Source: Lederbergia sp. NSJ-179
Lineage (GTDB): Bacteria; Bacillota; Bacilli; Bacillales; Bacillaceae_C
DNA length: 64,000 bases
Direction of reading: 5' to 3'
Assembly: GCF_022867885.1 (NCBI RefSeq)
Contig: NZ_JALIFP010000014.1
Location: 40,133-104,132, forward strand
The notes beneath the pieces were generated by a model, which was given only the letters and a program-made list of their open reading frames with translations, had not been told where the DNA came from and ran no database searches. Of this stretch, positions 20,211-28,855 are shown piece after piece (the first letter of the stretch is position 1; each line of letters starts with the position of its first letter). A program made the position numbers and the translations under genes.

Positions 20211-20448
20211 ATGTATCCGTCAAGTGCTCCTTGGAGCCTGTCCACCTCTGCAGTAGGATCGGATACGGTTTCTTCTCAAAAATCACAGACCACCCGTTCA
20301 ACGGGTGGTTTGACTCAGCCCTGTTCTGCCCGACATTGGCTTGCGAAAACCTTTGTCATTATAGCGGAGGAGGACTTTTTATCATACGTAAAGGTACTTC
20401 CGTTTCTGTTCTCCCACGCATAACGTGGGGCTTAATCTGGAGTTAGAT
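20211..20448. mobile_element. IS200/IS605-derived end, PATE-like
   Basis: On the minus strand, from 20448, there is a CCCACGTTATGCGTGGG imperfect hairpin, GAACAGAAACGGAAGTACC, the GTCCTCCTCCGC...GGGCAGAACAGG region, and then a CCACCCGTTGAACGGGTGG hairpin near 20290. The first part matches the IS200-type left end at 32978-33300. The transposase is absent and another end-type hairpin follows directly. A further GTATCCG/CGGATAC stem spans 20214-20267. This resembles non-autonomous palindrome-associated IS200/IS605 derivatives. Frames crossing it are not genes. Confidence 0.55.
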
Positions 20449-20520
20449 CTGGTTCTACTAAACGATAAGCCTTCGCGATAGCTATTCATCTTGAAGCAGC
20501 TATTCCCGCAAGTACGTTCA

Positions 20521-20787
20521 TTAGTCAACCAACCCCTCATTTTTTAATGTTTCGGCAATATGATTCAATGCCGCTTCTTCATCATTTCCCTCAGCAATCA
20601 CTTTAATCTCAGCATCCTTGCCAATTCCCATAGCCATGATCGACATAATCGATTTCAAATTAGCTAGCCTCCCTTTATATTCGAGAGTAACCTCAGACTG
20701 AAATTGACTAGCTGCCTTTACTAAATTTGTCGCTGGACGTGCATGAATACCTGTCTCATCTGTTATTGTGAATGCTCTCTCTAACAT
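20521..20787 (-). CDS. HPr-like PTS phosphocarrier protein
   Basis: An 88-residue HPr. His15 (GIHARPAT) is the site phosphorylated by enzyme I. Ser46 (LKSIM) is the HPr-kinase site. Both are intact, so it should serve phosphotransfer and possibly CcpA signalling. It is not next to enzyme I. It stands alone upstream of the licT-bglP-bglH operon, with its own promoter, RAT and terminator. That makes it an inducible HPr paralogue dedicated to, or co-induced with, the beta-glucoside PTS. Confidence 0.9.
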   Translation of the reverse strand: MLERAFTITDETGIHARPATNLVKAASQFQSEVTLEYKGRLANLKSIMSIMAMGIGKDAEIKVIAEGNDEEAALNHIAETLKNEGLVD

Positions 20788-20833
20788 ATCAAATTCTCCT
20801 TTAGAAATAAAATCATAGTACTAGTGTCGCAAA

Positions 20834-20886
20834 ATAAAAACCCAAATAAGTACATATATGGCTTGCATATACATTACTTACCTAGG
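20834..20886 (-). terminator. Conditional terminator before HPr gene
   Basis: On the minus strand, an imperfect stem pairs CCTAGGTAAGTAATGTATATG with a complementary stretch ending TACTTATTTGGG, followed by TTTTTATTTT. Its first bases overlap the end of the RAT at 20885-20913. Confidence 0.75.
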
Positions 20887-20913
20887 TTTTGCCTCCATGA
20901 CCAGTCACAATCC
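20885..20913 (-). promoter_or_regulatory. Ribonucleic antiterminator (RAT) for HPr gene
   Basis: On the minus strand GGATTGTGACTGG, TCATGGAGG and CAAAACC make a RAT of the GlcT/LicT/SacT kind. It differs from the licT RAT in the loop (GTGACTGGTCATGG instead of GTTACTGATTAAAT). The same or a sister antiterminator (for example GlcT) should recognise it. Confidence 0.8.
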
Positions 20914-20935
20914 TATAAAAGATTGAACAACATAT

Positions 20936-20964
20936 ATTATATACAAATATCCACCTAACTTCAA
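20936..20964 (-). promoter_or_regulatory. HPr gene promoter
   Basis: On the minus strand TTGAAG (20964-20959) and TATAAT (20941-20936) are separated by 17 bases. Transcription would start about 15-20 bases before the RAT. Confidence 0.7.
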
Positions 20965-20973
20965 AAGTTTACC

Positions 20974-21048
20974 TTAGATCATCACCATTTGTTTCGATAA
21001 CTTGCTGATACCACTCAAAACTTTTTTCCGCATTGTTTTCCTGTAACA
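20974..21048 (-). pseudogene. GH1 6-phospho-beta-glucosidase, C-terminal scrap
   Basis: About 24 codons read SFEWYQQVIETNGDDLR then stop. This closely matches the C-terminus of the bglH product ([16 protein letters not shown]). Upstream the frame is lost at a run of six A. It indicates that a second phospho-beta-glucosidase gene once lay upstream of the HPr gene. Confidence 0.55.
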
Positions 21049-21122
21049 GGGGAAAAACCTACATTTTTATCCCTTAATAGCTTATGTACTTGCTTAAAAA
21101 GTTCCCTATTAAAATCTCGAGT

Positions 21123-23903
21123 TTATGGATTGTTTGCCGTTTTATTTAATTCTTTCAAAGCAACTTCAAAATACTTCACCTTTCCCCATGTCTCTTTATT
21201 TCCAATTACAACAAAGTATTCTTTTGCCCGGCTTGCCGCTACATTTAGCAAGTTTGGCGTGTCAGACGCCCAGCGTAGAGGACCGTTTTCGCCATCATTT
21301 ACCCCTAGAACCAATAGGACTAGTGGAGCCTCTTTTCCTTGAAAAGTATGGACCGTGCCAATTTTTACATTGCACACAGACATTTGCTTGTTCATTCTCT
21401 CTAAACCTTGTTTGACACTCATAAACGGAGTAATCATAAAGCACGTTTTATGAGGATATTCCTCAACGTAATCTTGGGCAATTTTGAATGCTTGTTCTGC
21501 TTGCTCTTGTACAAAGTGGTCCCCCTTTTGGGCAGTTTGACCAGGTACATGTAGCCACTGGCTCGTATATACCTTGCCGTCTTCAAGCTTATCATGCTTG
21601 GTACCGTAAAGCATTTTATTCTGATATGTCGTCTTATTACAGATAGTAAACATGGGATCAGCACAACGGCGATGAACCCTGAGTGGACATCCCAGCCAAA
21701 TACGATTCCCTCTATCGTCCTCCATCTGGCCACCATACTTATTATTTAAATCAGCATATTCCTGGGCACTCGCTTCAGGCCTTGTCACTTTATGGAAATA
21801 GGCTGCTTTTTCATCCATGCCAACGCCGTTGGTCGCTATAAATTTGAGCTGATCATGACTTAAAGTAACGACTGGTGGAATCTGTAATGGATCCCCTACA
21901 ACCACTGCCCGCTTACTGCGCCAAATGGCTCCGACTGCTGATTGAGGGCTAGCCTGTCCGGCTTCATCAATAAATAACCAGCCGATATCTTCCTTTTTTA
22001 AGTCTTTCAAAAAACTGGCGATTGACGCGAAAGTGGAAGAGAGAATGGGACTTATCAGAAAAACCGTATCAAACATTGCCTGAATAAAGGCTTGGCGTTT
22101 TTCATTATTTATATCTTCACTCAATGGATGTCTTCCATTTACAATATATTGTTGTGCCAACTCCATGTTTTTCTTAATTTTTTCAAAATGCGTATAAATA
22201 AACTGTTCATATTGCTCCATGGCCAGTCCAAATAATTTACTTCTTTCGCAGCGGATTAAGCTTCCTTCATCTACATTGATATACTGTTCTTCAGATTTTT
22301 GCCACTGTTCATGATCAATATCATCCAAGCCAGTTGCCGTATTAGCCGCCTGAATTTTTTTCAGTATGCTTTTCTCTATCTGTTCGAGACTATCTCTATC
22401 TTTCTCTATTTCCGGAATCCCCGCTTCCAGCTTCTGCATCATCTTTTCAAAAAACTGCTCTCGGTTCTTCTTTTTTCCTAGTGCACTTGAGATTGTCCCC
22501 CACTCGGATTGGCCGCTCCCAAAAAATCTATAGTGATTTCCCAGTAATACCTCATCCTCTGGTAATTCTTTACTAATATTTTCTACCGCAGCATTATTAT
22601 TAGAGACAACAAGCATTCGAAAATCCTTCAGTTTTGGATGAAAAGTATAATATATATCCTCTTCTCCTGGTCCATATTTTATTTCTTCTATAATGGCTTG
22701 TTCCCTTTGCAAAAATTTAACCTTTTCAACCAAAATATTGGCAAAGACATCCTTTAGTAATGTTGTTTTTCCTGTTCCTGGAGGTCCATTAACAGAAAAA
22801 AGAAAACCGTCTTCTTTCTTATACTTCTCAAAAATTATATTTAAGGCTACCTGTTGCATTAAACCAAGTGGATATTTAGAAGGCCATTTTGCCGGTGGCA
22901 TCTGCCTTAAAATGCGCTTGCACTCTGTGATGGAAGAATGACTAAAGAAATCGACCTGTTCCTTGGATTGCTTTGTTACCTCCCACTGATCAGCAGCAAG
23001 ATAGGTCTTTAAAGCCTGGCCAATTTGCTTCTTATGTAAAGCCGTATGAACAGCCTTCAAATCCTTTAAGTAAAAACTATTAATTCCCACATACTCGTCA
23101 AAGGTCAGTATTTCATAGTGAGTGTTAAAAGCATCCGCACCGAATCGCAAGATACCGTCTCCTTGTAGATGGACAGGCGCAAGGTATGACTGCAAAACGC
23201 CATGGATGAGATGATTTAATTGTCGCCAATTTTGATAGCGAATATGGATGAACTTCAGATCTTTCAGCAAGTTAGGATCTTCCTCATCTTGAAATGCCAA
23301 CTCGTGATCCATTCTTCCGTATCCTTCATCTTGGGTTAACTCGCCAATCGCCTGTTCCAGCTCATGCTGCAGGCCTTCTAATGTTTTTCCAGTCCTAAGC
23401 AGGAACCTCACGATTGGGCTGATCACAAGCGGACTTCTCTGCTCAGCTTCCTTATCGATTTTCAGCATATGATCCAACTTTACATGAATTAAAAAGCTGT
23501 CCGGCTTTTCCTTGAAGTCCATGAAGGAATTACTTTTATTTGCAAGCGAGGCGAAGTAACGCAAAACTTCCTCCTTCGCCACTGGCAAATAAAACAGGGA
23601 GGCACTTTTCTCTCTTAAATATACGCCTTTCACTCGACTCCCTTTCGTTTCAAGGAACATGCTCATATCACCCATCGGTTTTCCGTTATAAGTTACAAAA
23701 TCTCTTCGCCTAAGTACTGGTTCTTCAGTAAAAAAACTTTGGAATTGCTTCATCGTTATATAGTTCTTACTATATTCCATAAAATTATAATGCTCTAACT
23801 CAATAAAATAACGAAGGAGCACATCGGCTGATTCTGATTGCCTAAGGGGTTGCTCTTTCGGTTTTCTACCAAAAATCTTTTTAAAAAACTCTATGAGTTT
23901 CAT
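21123..23903 (-). CDS. SF1 (DNA2/UPF1-like) helicase
   Basis: A 926-residue AAA_11/AAA_12-type superfamily 1 helicase. An N-terminal region of about 340 residues without a motif I recognise precedes the motor. Walker A is NGPPGTGKTT (372-381), Walker B is FIDEAGQASP (about 645), motif III is VVVGDPLQIPP, and motif VI includes NVAASRAKEYFVVIG. A helical insert of about 150 residues lies between motifs I and II. It acts on nucleic acid in the cytoplasm; the exact role is unknown. It is monocistronic. Such solitary helicases occur in bacterial defence loci, but no partner nuclease is visible here. Confidence 0.85.
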   Translation of the reverse strand: MKLIEFFKKIFGRKPKEQPLRQSESADVLLRYFIELEHYNFMEYSKNYITMKQFQSFFTEEPVLRRRDFVTYNGKPMGDMSMFLETKGSRVKGVYLREKSASLFYLPVAKEEVLRYFASLANKSNSFMDFKEKPDSFLIHVKLDHMLKIDKEAEQRSPLVISPIVRFLLRTGKTLEGLQHELEQAIGELTQDEGYGRMDHELAFQDEEDPNLLKDLKFIHIRYQNWRQLNHLIHGVLQSYLAPVHLQGDGILRFGADAFNTHYEILTFDEYVGINSFYLKDLKAVHTALHKKQIGQALKTYLAADQWEVTKQSKEQVDFFSHSSITECKRILRQMPPAKWPSKYPLGLMQQVALNIIFEKYKKEDGFLFSVNGPPGTGKTTLLKDVFANILVEKVKFLQREQAIIEEIKYGPGEEDIYYTFHPKLKDFRMLVVSNNNAAVENISKELPEDEVLLGNHYRFFGSGQSEWGTISSALGKKKNREQFFEKMMQKLEAGIPEIEKDRDSLEQIEKSILKKIQAANTATGLDDIDHEQWQKSEEQYINVDEGSLIRCERSKLFGLAMEQYEQFIYTHFEKIKKNMELAQQYIVNGRHPLSEDINNEKRQAFIQAMFDTVFLISPILSSTFASIASFLKDLKKEDIGWLFIDEAGQASPQSAVGAIWRSKRAVVVGDPLQIPPVVTLSHDQLKFIATNGVGMDEKAAYFHKVTRPEASAQEYADLNNKYGGQMEDDRGNRIWLGCPLRVHRRCADPMFTICNKTTYQNKMLYGTKHDKLEDGKVYTSQWLHVPGQTAQKGDHFVQEQAEQAFKIAQDYVEEYPHKTCFMITPFMSVKQGLERMNKQMSVCNVKIGTVHTFQGKEAPLVLLVLGVNDGENGPLRWASDTPNLLNVAASRAKEYFVVIGNKETWGKVKYFEVALKELNKTANNP

Positions 23904-24029
23904 ATGTGACTAGTCTTCCTCCCGTGTCTTTATTTTTAATATTCGCATTTTAATATCCAGTATAACATTTTTAAACGTACTTGTTTGGAAATTTCCTTAA
24001 ACAAAAGACCTAAACAAAAGCAACGCTGA

Positions 24030-24149
24030 ATGAATAGTTACGGCCAAGCATTTCTGAAGCTACACAAGGCGCATGAACGAATACGGAAGTCATTTGGAGA
24101 TCCTAAGGTTGAAAAAGATTTGCATAAAAAATTTGATTACTATGCATAA
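24030..24149 (+). CDS. 39-codon ORF or gene fragment
   Basis: The frame reads MNSYGQAFLKLHKAHERIR and ends KKFDYYA. The composition is protein-like (amphipathic, charged), but there is no ribosome binding site and I know no family. Its stop lies inside the duplicated ohr-leader segment, so it is probably the C-terminal end of a gene copied along with that segment. Confidence 0.25.
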   Translation: MNSYGQAFLKLHKAHERIRKSFGDPKVEKDLHKKFDYYA

Positions 24150-24172
24150 AGAAACATGTACAGGGTAAATAG
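24141..24172 (+). repeat. Second copy of the ohr leader segment
   Basis: Identical over 32 bases to 13302-13333, with weaker similarity continuing to a TTTGAGGAG ribosome-binding-like site near 24198. Downstream there is only a seven-codon frame (MKKVKLS plus Glu, then stop) and a hairpin. A promoter/leader was copied without its gene, or the gene was lost. Confidence 0.65.
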
Positions 24173-24241
24173 AAAAATAGAGTAAATTTATTTGAGGAGT
24201 CAAAGCACAAGTGCCATGAAAAAAGTTAAATTATCTGAATG

Positions 24242-24270
24242 AGACCATGTCCTTTAACCATGGTCTTGTT
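24242..24270. terminator. Stem-loop AGACCATG/CATGGTCT
   Basis: An 8-bp perfect stem with a 9-base loop, then TTGTT on the plus strand. It sits between the truncated leader copy and the convergent EamA gene. Confidence 0.4.
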
Positions 24271-24293
24271 CAGAAATTTATAAGGATTAGCAA

Positions 24294-25181
24294 CTAGAGT
24301 GCTTGATCCATTTGATCCGATATCTTGACAGGGTTTTTTTGAGGACTTGGACTATTAACATAGCGAATTCCTACCAGCACAAGAAAAATCCCCACCAATG
24401 TTACGAGACTTAAATTTTCATTTAAAAATAAATAACCACAAATAACCCCCATGATAGGCACAAATAATAAAGAAATCGACGCTTTACTTGCTTCTGTTTG
24501 GCGCAAAATATAATTCCACATCACAAAGGCAAGCGCTGATGCAACAATACCAGAATACATAATATAAACGAGAGGCATGATTCCCCATTGAGATTCACCA
24601 TGCTCAAATAATAAAGTGTAGAGAAATAACCCGATTGTCCCGATCGACATTTGCCATGTCGTAAATTGCACGCTGTCGCTGTGTTTTAATTTCAATTTAA
24701 AAATCAAATTAGCTATTGCCCAAGAAATAGCAGAGCTCAATCCTAACAGCATAATCCAGACGGATCCTCCCCCATGAATATCCATCGCAACAAACAGTCC
24801 TATGATCCCGATCGCGATGCCCAATGTCTTTTTGGTTGTCAGACGTTCTCCAGGAATCCATTTATGAGCCATAAGAGATAAGAAAAGTGGCATACTGTAG
24901 GTTAACACCGAGGTTAGGCCGGCACTAATATAATTCAGTGATATTTGAATCGCGATATTGAAATAAGCTGTTTGGAGCAGTCCGCATAAAACAAGCCACT
25001 TTAAATCAGATTTATGGGGCAAAGGTGTTTTTTTCAATACACATATACATATCAATACGAATGACCCCGTTAAAAATCTTAGTGTCGCAAACTCTCCAGG
25101 TGGGAAAAAACCATTTCCTAGCTTCATGATGACAAAATTAAATCCCCATATTAGACATAAAATAACCATATAAATATACAT
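24294..25181 (-). CDS. EamA/DMT superfamily transporter
   Basis: A 295-residue integral membrane protein with ten predicted helices in two EamA repeats. The first starts YMVILCLIWGFNFVIMK; the second covers the SSAISWAIANLIFKLKL region onward. Family members usually export amino acids or other metabolites. It is divergent from a LysR regulator 144 bases away, a common pairing in which the regulator controls the exporter. Substrate unknown. Confidence 0.9.
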   Translation of the reverse strand: MYIYMVILCLIWGFNFVIMKLGNGFFPPGEFATLRFLTGSFVLICICVLKKTPLPHKSDLKWLVLCGLLQTAYFNIAIQISLNYISAGLTSVLTYSMPLFLSLMAHKWIPGERLTTKKTLGIAIGIIGLFVAMDIHGGGSVWIMLLGLSSAISWAIANLIFKLKLKHSDSVQFTTWQMSIGTIGLFLYTLLFEHGESQWGIMPLVYIMYSGIVASALAFVMWNYILRQTEASKASISLLFVPIMGVICGYLFLNENLSLVTLVGIFLVLVGIRYVNSPSPQKNPVKISDQMDQAL

Positions 25182-25325
25182 GTAGACGGTTTTCTCCTCA
25201 CTTTAAATAGATATAACTTCTTTCGTTTCTTCTAAAAAAACTCTACAATAAGAATGAATAAGTGTCTAATATATATTTATAGAAGTTTTCATTCGTAAAA
25301 CGACTTAATCAAAAAGGTGAGAAAA

Positions 25326-26219
25326 ATGGAACTAAGACAGATTAAGTATTTTATTGCTGTGGCAGAAGAATTACATTTTGGCCGTGCTGCCATTCGCCTA
25401 CAAATAACACAACCCCCTTTAAGTCAACAAATTCTACAGTTAGAAAGAGAACTTGGTGTTACATTGTTTAAGAGAACAAAACGCCATGTAGAGTTAACCA
25501 ATGCAGGGCAGATTTTTTTACAAGAAGTACGTGGGATTTTCACCCAATTAGAACAAGCGAAAGCTCTTACTTTAAGAGCCGAAGAGGGGATGGTGGGGAG
25601 ACTTGCGATTGGTTTTGTAGGGTCTGCCACTTTCGACATTTTCCCTCTTGTTATAAGAGGTTTTCAAGAACAATTTCCAAATGTAGATCTAGTGCTACAC
25701 GAAATGCCTACGCCAAAACAAATTGAAGCATTTCATCATAAAGAAATTGATATTGGCTTTGTCAGACCTTCCGTATTTGACCCAACGATATCACTTTTGT
25801 CGATCCAGCAAGAGACATGTGTAGCTGTCGTGCCAAAGTTTCACCCTCTTGCTCAACGTTCTACAATCTCCATGAATGATTTAAGTAAGGAACAATTTAT
25901 TCTTGTGGAAAGGGAGATTTGGCCAAGTTGGTATGATGACATTTTATCCAAATGTCATCAGGCAGGATTTAGTCCAACTATACGTCAAAGTGTCAAAGAA
26001 ATTCAGACTGTTGTGGGATTAGTTGCTTCAGGACTAGGTGTTAGTATTGTTCCAAGATCAACTTCAAACTTCCATATATGGGACGTTTCCTACTTAGACA
26101 TCCAGCAAGATTCACCTCGCATTGAGATGAGTCTTGCTTGGCGAACAGATGATGAATCCATTTTAGTGAAACAATTTATTGACACGGCTGCACAAATCAT
26201 TAATCGGCCTGACAGGTAA
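25326..26219 (+). CDS. LysR family transcriptional regulator
   Basis: A 297-residue regulator. The N-terminal winged helix reads MELRQIKYFIAVAEELHFGR and then LQITQPPLSQQILQLE. A periplasmic-binding-like effector domain occupies about 90-295. I chose the ATG at 25326 behind AGGTGAG; the frame opens three codons earlier. Opposite orientation to the EamA gene suggests it controls that exporter. The shared 144-base gap is AT-rich and I could not fix an operator. Confidence 0.9.
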   Translation: MELRQIKYFIAVAEELHFGRAAIRLQITQPPLSQQILQLERELGVTLFKRTKRHVELTNAGQIFLQEVRGIFTQLEQAKALTLRAEEGMVGRLAIGFVGSATFDIFPLVIRGFQEQFPNVDLVLHEMPTPKQIEAFHHKEIDIGFVRPSVFDPTISLLSIQQETCVAVVPKFHPLAQRSTISMNDLSKEQFILVEREIWPSWYDDILSKCHQAGFSPTIRQSVKEIQTVVGLVASGLGVSIVPRSTSNFHIWDVSYLDIQQDSPRIEMSLAWRTDDESILVKQFIDTAAQIINRPDR

Positions 26220-26477
26220 CCGTCAAGAAGAGATAAATGCTTTTACATTTGGAGATCACAAGTTGTCAACATTGATGAGAACGAACCCGATAACCAATTG
26301 ACAATATCTTTGTTGTAAAATGGTCCATCGCGTTCAACTCTTCTCCTCCTTCCGTTTGAACAAATCGGTCCTTCCAAATTGTTCATAAAAAAACATGAAA
26401 ACTGGAGAATATCGTGCCTAGAAGAAATAAGCATTGACAAATTAGTGCTTCAGACTGTTACATTTGCTACTCAAGGC

Positions 26478-26548
26478 AAAAACTCCTTTGTAGAAAACCT
26501 GTTTTGTATAGGGACTTCACAATGTTTATTTCAACAATAGGAGTTTTT
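26478..26548. terminator. Inverted repeat downstream of binding-protein gene
   Basis: AAAAACTCCT (26478) and AGGAGTTTTT (26539) are perfect 10-base inverted repeats around a 51-base interior. They could terminate either the LysR gene or the convergent operon, or be a tiny palindromic element. Nothing else is supported in 26220-26626. Confidence 0.4.
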
Positions 26549-26626
26549 CCCATTTAGTCCATAAATTCCAATCGTTAATTATTTCCAATCATGCATTGGC
26601 CACTGGTCAGATCTAGTAATCGTCCT

Positions 26627-27958
26627 TTATTTCTTCGTCTTTTCATCCTTTAGTAGAATGGTTAACGCTTCGTCTGCTTCTCGTAAAACGGTGTTAATAT
26701 CTTTATCTTTTTCTATCAACTCCCGTACCATAGTATCATATATGCCCCCAGCCAAATGCTCATATTCTGAATAACGGTCACTTCCAGCTGATGGTGTTTG
26801 CTTCGTTAATGCTTCTATATTAAGATCACCAACATGGGGACGTTCCTGGATTAGATCTTCGAGTAAATGCTCATTAATGGCTGGATCTTCTAGTGCGGAT
26901 GCTTGCCCCGCTTTTGCCCACTCAATCTGTTTTTCATCTGAGAGTAAATAGGTAATCACCTTAAACGCGTCATCCGGATATTCACTTGTCGCGGTGACAC
27001 CTAGACTAAATGCTTTAGATGGGCGCGTAATCCCCGGAAGATCCTCCCATTCTGGATAGGTAACAATATCGAAATTAAACGTTTCATCACTGGAATACCA
27101 CTCGATTAATTGCCAAAGTGGGAGCATGGCGACATTCCGTTCACTAATAAACTGTTCTCCCCATTCAAGTAAAAATGCGTCTGAATCTTCTTTCGGTATA
27201 TTCCCAGGAATACTTGCTATTTGCTCCATTGTTTGTAAAACTTTTACAAATTCTTCACGAAATTCATCGTTCATAATTCTTGACTCATCCGTATCTGGGT
27301 CAACAAAGGTTATCCCACGTTGATCATATAAAATACTTGGAAAAGCAGGCTGTAACCCGTGATACTGTACACCCTCTCTTTCGCCAGTGACTTTTTCAGC
27401 TAATGAAATAACCTCTTCCCAAGTCATATGATCTGTCGGATATTCAACCCCAAATTTATCAAATATATCTTTGTTGTAATGCAAGGTAGTCAAACCTAAT
27501 GATAATGGGATTGTATATAAATTCCCATTTGAAAAAGTACGGTGTTCAGTCAAAATATTAGGTTGTATCCGACTTAAATCAAAACCGTGCTTTTCAATTA
27601 AATCTGACAAGTCGAGCGCTAATTCTCTTTCTACATATTGTTTTATGTGGACGGGATTCTCGACAAAGTAAATATCTGGCATTTCCCCTTTTGCGATTAA
27701 TTCATCTAAATCACCAGTATCAATACGTTCAATCGTTATATAAGGGAACTTATCTTCGATTGGATTTTTATATTGCTTCTCAAATCCCTCATCATCAATG
27801 CCATGAGCATGCAGGAATTTTAACGTAATGGGTTCTGGCTCAGCATTCAGTTCATTTTCTGTATTTTCTTTAGGATTATTAGTACTTGAAGAGCAGGCCG
27901 CTATAAATAAGCTCAGGAATACGAGTAAAGTTATTATTCGCCACTGTAAAACTTTCAT
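26627..27958 (-). CDS. Extracellular solute-binding lipoprotein, family 1
   Basis: A 443-residue sugar-type ABC binding protein. The signal peptide ends in a lipobox (LFIAACSSS), so it is a lipoprotein outside the membrane. The mature part has the usual family 1 sequence (TLKFLHAHG..., LIAKGEMPDIYFVE, TWEEVISLAEKVT, AFPSILYDQRG). I chose the second ATG, eight bases after GGAGG. It follows a GH16 glucanase gene by 40 bases. No permease genes are adjacent, so permeases must be encoded elsewhere. A beta-glucan oligosaccharide ligand is inferred from the neighbour. Confidence 0.88.
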   Translation of the reverse strand: MKVLQWRIITLLVFLSLFIAACSSSTNNPKENTENELNAEPEPITLKFLHAHGIDDEGFEKQYKNPIEDKFPYITIERIDTGDLDELIAKGEMPDIYFVENPVHIKQYVERELALDLSDLIEKHGFDLSRIQPNILTEHRTFSNGNLYTIPLSLGLTTLHYNKDIFDKFGVEYPTDHMTWEEVISLAEKVTGEREGVQYHGLQPAFPSILYDQRGITFVDPDTDESRIMNDEFREEFVKVLQTMEQIASIPGNIPKEDSDAFLLEWGEQFISERNVAMLPLWQLIEWYSSDETFNFDIVTYPEWEDLPGITRPSKAFSLGVTATSEYPDDAFKVITYLLSDEKQIEWAKAGQASALEDPAINEHLLEDLIQERPHVGDLNIEALTKQTPSAGSDRYSEYEHLAGGIYDTMVRELIEKDKDINTVLREADEALTILLKDEKTKK

Positions 27959-27998
27959 TTGCATCTCCTCCCTTATCTTTATTTATTTTTAATAAAAT

Positions 27999-28793
27999 CT
28001 ACGAAAAGTTAGAAGTAGACTCATACACTCGGACATAATCGATTTCAAACGTTTGTGGAAATACAGTCGTCTGATCAGGATTTCCCGGCCAGTTCCCGCC
28101 AACGGCAAGGTTTAATTGTAAATAGAAAGGTCTGTTAAACGGTGCCGGGAATGGTTCTTGCTCTTCTCCTTTTTTATGAGAGGTAAACCAAGTACTTTGT
28201 TTCGAGTAAAGTTTGTCATCAACGAACCAGCGAATCTCAGTAGGTGTCCATTCCAATGAAAAGATATGATAGTCTTCGGAAAAGTCCCCTTTGCTAAGGG
28301 TGTAGCTTTGTCCTGTGTACGTATGAGGGTGACCATAGTGCAACGTTCCATGAACTGTATTAGGAGAACTGCCAATCAATTCCATAATATCGATTTCACC
28401 ACAGCTAGGCCATTCCCCATATGTCAACGTATCAGCTGGCATCATCCAAATAGCTGGCCAAATCCCTTGACCTTTTGGAGATTTAGCTCTAATTTCAAAT
28501 CTGCCATATTGCCATTCAGCCTTTCCTTTTGTCATCAATTTTGCTGACGTATATGCCTTATCTTGATAGGTTTCTTTCAATGCGCGAATCACTAATTTCC
28601 CATTTTTCAGGTAAGCGTTTTCTTTGCGACCCGTATAAAACTGCAACTCATTATTCCCAAAACCATGTCCGCCTTCGACTTGGGTCCATTTGGATCGATC
28701 AATCTCGTCGCCAGTGAATTCATCTGACCAGATCAATCTCCATTTACCTTGAGGAACGCGTGTATCTAGAGTCTCATCTGCGTTTATGTTCAT
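27999..28793 (-). CDS. GH16 beta-1,3-glucanase (laminarinase-type)
   Basis: A 264-residue glycoside hydrolase family 16 enzyme, probably an endo-beta-1,3-glucanase. The catalytic signature is GEIDIMELIG, with the two Glu and the Asp as nucleophile, acid/base and helper. WSDEFTGDEID at the N-terminus and the FEIDYVRVYE end are typical. No signal peptide is visible: the protein starts MNINADETLDTRVPQG. It would therefore stay in the cytoplasm unless exported in another way, which is unusual for GH16. It has a strong GGAGG site and a LacI-type operator just upstream. Confidence 0.9.
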   Translation of the reverse strand: MNINADETLDTRVPQGKWRLIWSDEFTGDEIDRSKWTQVEGGHGFGNNELQFYTGRKENAYLKNGKLVIRALKETYQDKAYTSAKLMTKGKAEWQYGRFEIRAKSPKGQGIWPAIWMMPADTLTYGEWPSCGEIDIMELIGSSPNTVHGTLHYGHPHTYTGQSYTLSKGDFSEDYHIFSLEWTPTEIRWFVDDKLYSKQSTWFTSHKKGEEQEPFPAPFNRPFYLQLNLAVGGNWPGNPDQTTVFPQTFEIDYVRVYESTSNFS

Positions 28794-28822
28794 CTTAAAA
28801 CCTCCTTCTTTGAATAGTGGAA

Positions 28823-28840
28823 AACGAAACCCATTTCGTT
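28823..28840. promoter_or_regulatory. LacI-type operator before GH16 gene
   Basis: AACGAAACCCATTTCGTT is an inverted repeat, AACGAAA/TTTCGTT around CCCA. Its 14-base core recurs in the opposite orientation at 29883-29896 upstream of the LacI gene. Confidence 0.75.
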
Positions 28841-28855
28841 AAAGAGCAAAAAATA

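Noticed and set aside
20201..20216. CcpA cre site in the licT promoter
   Set aside because: TGCGCTTACTCA only loosely fits the consensus; the spacing of the conserved ends is wrong.
26243..26440. 65-codon minus-strand frame
   Set aside because: No ribosome binding site, random-looking translation between convergent genes.
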